A stretch of 64,000 bases of DNA from CAZHON01 sp964534565 (GTDB lineage Bacteria; Patescibacteriota; Gracilibacteria; Peribacterales; Peribacteraceae), in NCBI GenBank assembly GCA_964534565.1, contig CAZHON010000001.1:496001-560000 (forward strand), given 5' to 3'. Below are positions 17,319 through 24,103 of the stretch, in pieces. Every line of letters begins with the position of its first letter. The stretch's first letter is position 1. Under the pieces are notes generated by a model. It saw only the letters and a list, made by a program, of their open reading frames with translations. It had not been told where the DNA came from and made no database searches. The position numbers were made by a program, and so were the translations under genes.

Positions 17319-17993
17319 ATGAAGCTCAATCATTCAATCGAAGGTGAGTCGAGGCAGCTTCGCGTTCGCAACGCCATCGCGAATGATGTTCAACGAATTT
17401 TGAATGACTCCTACGAGGAACTTCGTGAAAAAATAGTCACTCTGTTCAGAGAGGGGAAGCGGTCGATTGATATCGCACGAGATTTAGTAAAAGAAGAAAT
17501 CGCTGCAAAAAGTGATGTGAGCGAAGAAATTCGTGCATCTGTTATTCGAGGAGTCTTACGAGTGTTGATTGAACCAGAGGAGCGGAAGCGAATGTCGAGT
17601 CAGAAGCATCGCAAGCGCATGGAGAGGGGACACGAAACTGTCGACGAAGGCCGCGTACGGTGGATGAAAGAACAAGGAATGTTCGTCTGGTCCGATGAAC
17701 AAAAAACCTACTTTGAACAACTTCTGACTCTCCCGCTGTATTTCAAAGATGAAGATCGTCAAACGCAGAAGAGGGGAATTCGAAAACGCCGTCTTCATTA
17801 CAATCATGAACTGCTCGCAAAGGAAATGAATAATCGCTTTGAGACGAATGAATTTACAGCCGAGCGCACGAGACGAAAGTTAGAACTTCTGCGGCAGCAG
17901 GAGCGATCACAGACTCTTCCCGATGTATCCGGCGAGTTCGACAATACGATTGCTGTAGCCCCACTCGTTGTCGTACCAGCCGAGGACCTTTAA
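17319..17993 (+). CDS. charged protein of unknown function
   Basis: 224 residues from the ATG at 17319 (a TTG at 17307 would lie inside the dnaK terminator). Highly charged and mostly helical, with basic clusters (KRMSSQKHRKRMERG, KRGIRKRRLHYN) that could bind nucleic acid. No family recognised. Its last 29 codons are antisense to the 3' end of gapA; that tail (VAPLVVVPAED) mirrors conserved GAPDH sequence and is probably not functional in its own right. Confidence 0.55.
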   Translation: MKLNHSIEGESRQLRVRNAIANDVQRILNDSYEELREKIVTLFREGKRSIDIARDLVKEEIAAKSDVSEEIRASVIRGVLRVLIEPEERKRMSSQKHRKRMERGHETVDEGRVRWMKEQGMFVWSDEQKTYFEQLLTLPLYFKDEDRQTQKRGIRKRRLHYNHELLAKEMNNRFETNEFTAERTRRKLELLRQQERSQTLPDVSGEFDNTIAVAPLVVVPAEDL

Positions 17994-18908
17994 GTGATTG
18001 GGTCCCATCACTTGTGTCAGCTCCGCATCGACAATGCAGCTGTGTGCGTCGCCGACGATATCTTTCGATACGATGGGGCGCTTTTCCACGGCAAGAATTT
18101 GGGGATGAGCCTTGGCATAGGCCTCAAATGCAGCAACGACGGATTCCGTTGTGACGGGTTTCTCTGTCACGATCGTCAGATCCGTAATCGACCCGGTGGG
18201 CGTAGGAACACGCAGGGACGTTCCGCTCAATTTGCCGGTCAGCTCCGGAATCACTTCACCAATTGCCTTCGCAGCTCCCGTCGATGTCGGCACGATATTC
18301 ACCGCAGCAGCTCTAGCTCGGCGCAAATCCTTATGAGGAAGATCGAGGAGGTTCTGGTCGTTCGTGTAGCTGTGAATCGTATTCATGAACCCGGAGACAA
18401 TTCCGAATGAGTCATTGAGAACCTTCGCCATCGGTGCGAGACAGTTTGTGGTACACGACGCATTGCTGATGACATGCATCGTTTTAGGATCGTAGGTTTC
18501 TTCGTTCACGCCAATGCAGAATGTGCCGTCGGCCTTGTCTTTGCATGGTGCGGAAATAATCACTTTCTTCGCTCCTCCCGCAAGGTGACGCGCGGCATCC
18601 TCTCGCTTCGTGAAAGCACCCGTGCATTCAAGAACAACATCGACACCCAAGTCTTTGTGAGGAAGTTTCTCCGGCTCTTTGATCGCTGTGATTTTGATGT
18701 GACGCTTTCCAATCTGAATTCCGTCATCCTTTGCAATTGCCTCTTCGGCAGAACGGCCGAACGTAGAATCGAACGTGTAGAGGTGTGCGAGAGTTTTTGC
18801 GTCTGTGAGATCGTTGATCAGCACCACTTCAATGTCGGGATGCTTCTCCAAAATAATGCGCAGCGCCTGGCGACCGATACGACCGAATCCATTGATGGCA
18901 AGTTTCAT
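17907..18908 (-). CDS. gapA: glyceraldehyde-3-phosphate dehydrogenase, GapA-like
   Basis: 333 residues. N-terminal Rossmann motif INGFGRIGR; NDL after the second strand (Asp 33-like residue typical of NAD preference); catalytic SNASCTTNC (Cys near 152); C-terminal WYDNEWGYSNR. Interconverts glyceraldehyde 3-phosphate and 1,3-bisphosphoglycerate in glycolysis. A second paralogue at 41925-42956 lacks the NDL Asp, so this copy is the likely glycolytic one. The leader carries CCCCTCCCC and no Shine-Dalgarno. Its 3' end overlaps a convergent gene by 87 bases. Confidence 0.97.
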   Translation of the reverse strand: MKLAINGFGRIGRQALRIILEKHPDIEVVLINDLTDAKTLAHLYTFDSTFGRSAEEAIAKDDGIQIGKRHIKITAIKEPEKLPHKDLGVDVVLECTGAFTKREDAARHLAGGAKKVIISAPCKDKADGTFCIGVNEETYDPKTMHVISNASCTTNCLAPMAKVLNDSFGIVSGFMNTIHSYTNDQNLLDLPHKDLRRARAAAVNIVPTSTGAAKAIGEVIPELTGKLSGTSLRVPTPTGSITDLTIVTEKPVTTESVVAAFEAYAKAHPQILAVEKRPIVSKDIVGDAHSCIVDAELTQVMGPNHLKVLGWYDNEWGYSNRIVELAGYIGKSL

Positions 18909-18913
18909 GTGCA

Positions 18914-18922
18914 GGGGAGGGG
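18914..18922 (+). repeat. polar 9-mer GGGGAGGGG (copy 4)
   Basis: Fourth copy, 5 bases before the gapA ATG (as CCCCTCCCC on the minus strand). Confidence 0.6.
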
Positions 18923-18929
18923 AATGGCT

Positions 18930-19763
18930 CTAGCGTAACCGAGCATAGGTCTGCTGTAAAAGCAGAGTGTCGTCTTCCATTTCCGGACTTTCACACACCA
19001 ATACTCCACCGATTTCTCGATCTTTGAGTACTTTCAGAAAGTCTTTCCATTTCGCATCACTCTCCATAAATGGCAAGTGGTTGCGCTCACCCTTTTCGCT
19101 GTAGTTAATTCCTGAGTAATGGAGATGCATCTTCTTCAGACTTTTCTTTCCCAGCACGGACGCATACTCATCGAACATCTCGTTCCACTCTTGAACGGAG
19201 TTGATAGCACCATTTGAACGGGCATGCAGGTGCGCAGCGTCGAGACATGGGTAGAGATCGAATTCTTTGCTGATCTTGAGACATTCCTCCAGAGTTCCAA
19301 ACTGAGAATGCTTTCCCATTGTTTCCAGAGCCAAGTTCACATCAGGGAAAAATTTCTTGTGTTTCAAAATTTTGTCGACGGCTTTGCTCACATTGTCATA
19401 CACCTGTTTGGGAGGAAGTCCCTGATTAAACGCCGCGTGTACACAGACTGAAACTGCACCAACCACCTGCCCCATTTTGAGCGCATTCACACAACGTCGA
19501 ATACTCGCATCGAGTTTCTCAGGTTCCAAACTATTCAAGTTCACGTAATACGGAGCGTGGATGGTGAGCGTGATTCCAAGTTCTTTGGCCTTTGCGCCAA
19601 CGGACGCGACTTGCTCTACGTTATCGGGAACGCGCTGCACCCACTCGATTTCCATTCCTTTCAGTCCAAGATCATGCGTTCGCTGCAGTCCCTTGAGAGA
19701 GCCGCCGGGAGAAGGTGTGGAGCGTGGAGTTCCTGGAGTGGCGAAGATGAGTGTAGATGGCAT
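18930..19763 (-). CDS. endonuclease IV-type / xylose isomerase-like TIM-barrel protein
   Basis: 277 residues from the ATG at 19763, 8 bases after TATGCT; the longer open frame is low-complexity Ser/Ile repeat DNA and is rejected. The fold is the AP endonuclease 2 TIM barrel: IHAPYYVNLNS, CVHAAF, ALETMGK, CLDAAHLHARS and HLHYSGINYSEKGERNHLP carry the His, Glu and Asp residues that bind metal in endonuclease IV. The likely role is cleavage of DNA at abasic sites. The sequence is divergent from textbook Nfo, so a sugar isomerase relative is possible. Confidence 0.75.
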   Translation of the reverse strand: MPSTLIFATPGTPRSTPSPGGSLKGLQRTHDLGLKGMEIEWVQRVPDNVEQVASVGAKAKELGITLTIHAPYYVNLNSLEPEKLDASIRRCVNALKMGQVVGAVSVCVHAAFNQGLPPKQVYDNVSKAVDKILKHKKFFPDVNLALETMGKHSQFGTLEECLKISKEFDLYPCLDAAHLHARSNGAINSVQEWNEMFDEYASVLGKKSLKKMHLHYSGINYSEKGERNHLPFMESDAKWKDFLKVLKDREIGGVLVCESPEMEDDTLLLQQTYARLR

Positions 19764-19796
19764 GCCCTGGGAGCATAGCAGGGTTCTCGCTCCGCT

Positions 19797-19859
19797 CGAA
19801 CTGACAGAAATAAGGATCGAACTGATAGAAATAAAGATCGAACTGACACTGAAAAAGGG
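19797..19859 (+). repeat. 21-base tandem repeat
   Basis: Three units starting at 19797, 19818 and 19839 (CGAACTGAYAGAAATAARGAT; the third diverges after 11 bases). Lies between the divergent AP endonuclease and CCA enzyme genes. Confidence 0.75.
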
Positions 19860-19868
19860 AGAGCTTGT

Positions 19869-19890
19869 CATCCCGAGCGAAGCGAGGGAC
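19869..19890 (+). repeat. REP-like palindrome
   Basis: Contains TCCCGAGCGAAGCGAGGGA, an imperfect palindrome able to form a short hairpin. Sequences of this GAGCGAAGCGA type recur as intergenic repeats in many bacteria; only one copy is seen here. Confidence 0.5.
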
Positions 19891-19903
19891 GATAGAGAAC
19901 GTC

Positions 19904-21274
19904 ATGGCACTAGCCCGCACTGTGTTGGATCAAACGTTTGCGACTCCCCACGGAGAGGCTGCATATGAAGTGTGCGTGAAGCTGCTCGATGCCGGCTATG
20001 ACACCTGGTGGGTCGGAGGCTGCGTGCGCGACATGCTGCAGGGCAAAGTCCCTCACGATATCGACATTGCAACCAGCGCAACGCCGGAGCAGATGACGGC
20101 ACTGTTCCCCGATGCAAAAGCAGACAGTGCACATTTGGGCAGCATGCGTATTACGCTCCATCGTCACACGTTCGAAGTGACGACATTTCGCATCGACGAC
20201 GAACTGACTGACGGTCGTCATCCAAAGACGGTGTCGTACGGAACGCGTGAACAAGACGCGAATCGTCGCGACTTCACAGTGAATGCTCTGTACCTGCAAC
20301 CGGTCTCGCGCGAACTCTATGATCCGTTCAATGGTGAAGCAGACCTAAAAGAGAAGTTGATTCGATTTATCGGCGACCCGTTGGTGCGCATTCAACAAGA
20401 CGGCCTGCGCATGCTGCGTGCCGTTCGCTTCCGCGCAATGCTCGATGGGCAGTATCACCCCGATACCTACAAAGCCCTTCGCGAACATGCGAACTACCTG
20501 AAGAATATTTCCGGTGAACGCATTCGGTTGGAGTGCGAGAAGATGCTGAAAAATCCGTCTCCCGAAAAAGCATTCGAAGATTTGTGGGAACTGGGAATGT
20601 TGGAGGTGGTGCTTCCGGAACTGTACGTCTGCAAAGGAATGCCGCAGCCTGCGGAGTTTCACCAGGAAGGGGATGTATGGAATCACCTGATGCAATGCAT
20701 TGCGCACCTGCGCCCCGACGACACGGCCGATGTGCGGTGGGCTGCGTTGTTCCACGACATTGGAAAGGCAGAGACATTCGCCCTCAAAGACAGAATTCGA
20801 TTCGATCACCATGCGAGCGTGTCTGCGGAATTGGCACGAACGATCTGCAAGCGACTCGCGTTCTCCAACGCACGCAGAGACAAAATCAGTTGGCTGATCG
20901 AGCATCATATGATGATGGCTTCGTTCCTCGAAATGTCCGCACACCGCAAAGGACACTGGTACTACCATCCGTGGTTCCAGGAACTTCTCCGACTGTTTGA
21001 AATTGATATCGAAGGAACAACTCCGCAGGATTTCAGTTTATTGGAATCGATCCTCAAAGATTACAACGCATTCCTAGACGCACACCCACGTCCGATGAAA
21101 ATGCTTCTCACCGGAGACGAAGTGATGGAGCTGTTGGGAATCCAACCGGGCGAAGGTGTGGGCCGCGCGCTTAAGGCTTTACAAGAGGCACAGGCAGAGG
21201 GCCGGGTTGCGTCGAAGGAGGAGGCGGAGCAATTTTTGCGGGCTCAGCAATACGAGGACACTCAGGAATCGTAA
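19904..21274 (+). CDS. CCA tRNA nucleotidyltransferase / poly(A) polymerase family
   Basis: 456 residues from ATG 19904. Class II nucleotidyltransferase: VGGCVRDMLQGKVPHDIDIATSA (active-site DxD), the RRDFTVNALYL motif, RNA-binding helical region, and an HD domain (ALFHDIGKAET, about 285-295). It adds or repairs the 3' CCA of tRNAs; the HD domain gives phosphatase/phosphodiesterase activity in related enzymes. All four tRNAs in this window already encode CCA, so the job here is probably repair or quality control. The 3' end overlaps the convergent DedA-PAP2 gene by 104 bases. Confidence 0.93.
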   Translation: MALARTVLDQTFATPHGEAAYEVCVKLLDAGYDTWWVGGCVRDMLQGKVPHDIDIATSATPEQMTALFPDAKADSAHLGSMRITLHRHTFEVTTFRIDDELTDGRHPKTVSYGTREQDANRRDFTVNALYLQPVSRELYDPFNGEADLKEKLIRFIGDPLVRIQQDGLRMLRAVRFRAMLDGQYHPDTYKALREHANYLKNISGERIRLECEKMLKNPSPEKAFEDLWELGMLEVVLPELYVCKGMPQPAEFHQEGDVWNHLMQCIAHLRPDDTADVRWAALFHDIGKAETFALKDRIRFDHHASVSAELARTICKRLAFSNARRDKISWLIEHHMMMASFLEMSAHRKGHWYYHPWFQELLRLFEIDIEGTTPQDFSLLESILKDYNAFLDAHPRPMKMLLTGDEVMELLGIQPGEGVGRALKALQEAQAEGRVASKEEAEQFLRAQQYEDTQES

Positions 21275-23333
21275 TCACAGAAATTTCTCCGTCAGACGGA
21301 ATCAGTCGTCGGTCGCTGCGATTTTCCGCAAGGGGCGGCAGTGTGTAGTTTTGAATCTTCACCTTCGCAATCTTTTGTTTCACGGCACCGACCAATCGAT
21401 CGAGTGCAGAGTCGGCTGTGGTCGTGCGACGACGGAAGAACAAGCGACCTTGTGTTTGAATCGTCGCGGAACCTGCGAAGAGTCGTTCGGCGTCGTTTCC
21501 ATACGCGGTCTTCCACAGACGCACCTGTAACGTCGTTCCGGTCGAAATACGCTGCAGCAGGCTGATGTCCTGTGGCTCATTGGCGTAGAACGACGGCGCC
21601 ACGAGAGCAGCCGGGAAGGATCGTTGGAACAGCGCCGCACGCGTAATCGCGCGAATGCCACCGATGGTGTACTGATTCGACTCGCTCATTCCAGCTTGCA
21701 CAAACGCTGCACCCAAACACGGCTCGGGTGACAGCACGAAGAAGTTGATGGGGAATTGCTTGCGACCCAACAGCGAATCGCTGGTGCGATGCAGAATCGA
21801 ATCCTCCAACAATTTCACAGGATTATTCTCCGGAATTGCGATCGTTTGTTCGGGAGGAACAATCGACGGCTTCCACTGAGGAGGGGAGACGTGGAGCAAA
21901 ATCGTGATGAACACCGCTTGGCCTATGAGGAGCGTGATAATGGTGGGAATCACATGCGGGAACGGTGTCGTCTTCTGCCTCAAGTGCCACCACTCCGAAA
22001 TACTCACTGCCGTCAGCAGTGATGCAAACCCAAGCAATGCTCCAGCCAAGACATCACTTGGATAGTGAATGCCTAGGAATACACGGCTGAAGCCGATGAG
22101 AGTTGCGAGGCAGAGCGCCGCCATCACAGACGATACCTTGATGGCCCACGACGATTTAGAACGCAAAACGAGATAGGCGAGGAATCCGTAGAAGACGATT
22201 CCCATCGTGGCGTGTCCACTAGGGAACGAGTACGTCGTCATGGAAACCGCAGGCAGAAGCCCCACCGGACGTGGTCGGTGGAACACGAGTTTGCTGATAA
22301 AGACGATGAAGGAACTGGAACACAGCGCGATCAAGAACGTCATGAGGTCTGCCCAGCGTTTTTGAACAATGAAGAGGAGACTGAGGAACAATGCCGATGT
22401 GACGACCATGCGTGTCGTGACAAGGAGCGACAGCCCGTAACAAATCACCAGCAGTGCCCGTGTACGAACGAGGTAGGCGAGTGTGACGACGTGAATATCC
22501 ATGATGGTAATCGGCTCTCCCGTAATCACATCCTCCGCAACCGCAGCAAGCAGCAACGTGGTCAGTCCGATCGTGAAGATCATCACCGTCAGCGGCAGAC
22601 CCGTGAACTTCGTCAGCCCAAATCGATCGACAAACCAATTGGCCCACCTCGGGTGACGCTTTCCAAAGGGACTTGCGAGAATGTGATCTCCATAGGTCCT
22701 CAGTCGATTCACTCCCGCAAGAATGTACGGACGACCTTTGCGAATGATCCACCTCCACACATACAAAAACGCAGCAATGATGAGGCAAATCACCACAATG
22801 AACAGCAGTGCACGCGTGGACCACATCAGTGCTGCCTTCCATGCGGCGCCGAAAATGTACCCGAGCCCCAAGTGAACAAAACTCCACAGAAAACAGGTCA
22901 CTGTGTCTGCCGTGTAGAACCTCCATCGTGGCATGGAGATCACTCCGGCAACGAACGGCATAATCGGACGCGTCCACCCAAAAAATCGCCCCAGGAACAC
23001 ACCGGAATGCGAATGGCTATGGAGAAAGGCCTTCGTCGCTTCTATTGGCCTCTTGAATCGTGGCCAACGATCGAGCAGGTGATGGTTCCGTCTCCCGAGT
23101 TCGTAGCTGATGCAATCTCCCAATACCGTTGCCAGGAACGTGAGTCCTACAAGGAGTCCGAAGTTGTAGTACCCATGCGCAGCCAAACCTCCCATAATGA
23201 CCGCGATGACCGCACCCGGGAAGAAGAAACCGGTAAACACAATCGATTCCAAGAGCGCCACGACAAAGATAAACACGTACCCGGCGTGGCCGAATGATTC
23301 GAGGCTGGGGAGGAAATGCGGGAGGGAATCCAC
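21171..23333 (-). CDS. DedA - PAP2 phosphatase - LssY fusion membrane protein
   Basis: 720 residues from the GTG at 23333 (8 bases after TATACT); a longer ATG frame begins upstream of that -10. Three parts in order. DedA/SNARE-associated domain (about 1-195: ESIVFTGFFFPG, FFGWTRPIMPFVAG). PAP2 acid phosphatase (about 230-430) with all three motifs: KLVFHRPRP, SFPSGH, and SRVFLGIHYPSD. LssY-type C-terminal domain (about 500-650), ending in a Pro-rich tail. DedA proteins flip undecaprenyl phosphate or other lipids; PAP2 enzymes dephosphorylate undecaprenyl pyrophosphate. A lipid-carrier recycling role is therefore likely. Confidence 0.88.
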   Translation of the reverse strand: MDSLPHFLPSLESFGHAGYVFIFVVALLESIVFTGFFFPGAVIAVIMGGLAAHGYYNFGLLVGLTFLATVLGDCISYELGRRNHHLLDRWPRFKRPIEATKAFLHSHSHSGVFLGRFFGWTRPIMPFVAGVISMPRWRFYTADTVTCFLWSFVHLGLGYIFGAAWKAALMWSTRALLFIVVICLIIAAFLYVWRWIIRKGRPYILAGVNRLRTYGDHILASPFGKRHPRWANWFVDRFGLTKFTGLPLTVMIFTIGLTTLLLAAVAEDVITGEPITIMDIHVVTLAYLVRTRALLVICYGLSLLVTTRMVVTSALFLSLLFIVQKRWADLMTFLIALCSSSFIVFISKLVFHRPRPVGLLPAVSMTTYSFPSGHATMGIVFYGFLAYLVLRSKSSWAIKVSSVMAALCLATLIGFSRVFLGIHYPSDVLAGALLGFASLLTAVSISEWWHLRQKTTPFPHVIPTIITLLIGQAVFITILLHVSPPQWKPSIVPPEQTIAIPENNPVKLLEDSILHRTSDSLLGRKQFPINFFVLSPEPCLGAAFVQAGMSESNQYTIGGIRAITRAALFQRSFPAALVAPSFYANEPQDISLLQRISTGTTLQVRLWKTAYGNDAERLFAGSATIQTQGRLFFRRRTTTADSALDRLVGAVKQKIAKVKIQNYTLPPLAENRSDRRLIPSDGEISVITIPECPRIAEPAKIAPPPPSTQPGPLPVPLVKP

Positions 23334-23341
23334 AGGCAGAG

Positions 23342-23379
23342 AGTATAGCGTGAACCGCAAGGCAAAAGGGTGATAGTAT
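23342..23379. promoter_or_regulatory. divergent promoter region
   Basis: TATACT (23347-23342, minus strand) serves the DedA-PAP2 gene; TAGTAT (23374-23379, plus strand) serves the hydrolase gene. Both -10s end 6-8 bases from their start codons, with only 52 bases between the starts. Confidence 0.55.
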
Positions 23380-23385
23380 TTGCCT

Positions 23386-23955
23386 ATGAACGACCGAGTT
23401 ATCGTTGTACACGGCTGGGGAGGAACACCCGAAGAAGGGTGGCGTCCGTGGTTAAAAACGAATCTGACCGAGAGGGGATATGACGTTCAAATTCCCGCAA
23501 TGCCCAACAGCGACCACCCGAAGTTGCATGAGTGGCTCCAAACACTGAAGGACACCGGAGGTTCACCCAACGAACACTGCCACTTCATCGGTCACAGTCT
23601 TGGGTGCATTGCGACGCTTCGGTATCTCGAAACACTCCAAGCAGGTCGAACAGTCGGCACTGTGGTTCTTCTTGCGAGTTTTTTCGAAGACCTTGGTCCA
23701 CGCTTCAGTGAACTCAAATCATTTGTAGAATCCCCAGTAAATTGGGACAAGATCCGTTCCGTCGCAAAGAGATTTGTCGTTGTGCATTCAGAAGACGACA
23801 CCGTTGTTCCAATCGAATTTGCAGAGCGCCTTGCTGATCGTTTGGGAGTTCCGCTGACCCTCAAGAACGGGTTTCTGCATTTCAGCGGAGACGATGGTCT
23901 AACCGAGATTCCGTTCATTCTCGATGAATTCCCGCCCCTAAAAGCAAATTCCTGA
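23386..23955 (+). CDS. RBBP9/YdeN-type alpha/beta serine hydrolase
   Basis: 189 residues from ATG 23386. The pattern VIVVHGWGGTPEEGW, the nucleophile elbow IGHSLGCIA (Ser near residue 70), the acid segment VVHSEDDTVVP and the late His (GFLHFSGDDG) form the Ser-Asp-His triad of RBBP9/YdeN hydrolases. Substrate unknown; cytoplasmic, no signal peptide. Confidence 0.88.
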   Translation: MNDRVIVVHGWGGTPEEGWRPWLKTNLTERGYDVQIPAMPNSDHPKLHEWLQTLKDTGGSPNEHCHFIGHSLGCIATLRYLETLQAGRTVGTVVLLASFFEDLGPRFSELKSFVESPVNWDKIRSVAKRFVVVHSEDDTVVPIEFAERLADRLGVPLTLKNGFLHFSGDDGLTEIPFILDEFPPLKANS

Positions 23956-24015
23956 AAGCAAAAGGTTCCTGTAGTCTTTTGCCAGATCTTTCTTCATTCA
24001 CCGTAATTCATATGT

Positions 24016-24093
24016 GGGCGAGTAGCTCAGCCTGGTTAGAGCTCCGGACTTATAAACCGGCGGTCGGTGGTTCAAATCCCCCCTCGCCCACCA
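24016..24093 (+). tRNA. tRNA-Ile (anticodon TAT)
   Basis: Acceptor GGGCGAG with CTCGCCC, D-arm GCTCAGCCTGGTTAGAGC, anticodon loop CTTATAA (TAT, reads AUA), T-arm with GGTTCAAATCC, encoded CCA. The base pair next to the anticodon loop is an A-A mismatch. Confidence 0.93.
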
Positions 24094-24103
24094 TATTATA
24101 AAA

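Noticed and set aside
18930..19871. Longer form of the AP endonuclease beginning near 19871
   Set aside because: The extra 36 residues translate the 21-base repeat and REP-like DNA, and the -10 and barrel start both point to 19763.
22212..23297. A 361-codon open frame on the plus strand
   Set aside because: Antisense to the DedA-PAP2-LssY gene, which has clear domain motifs.
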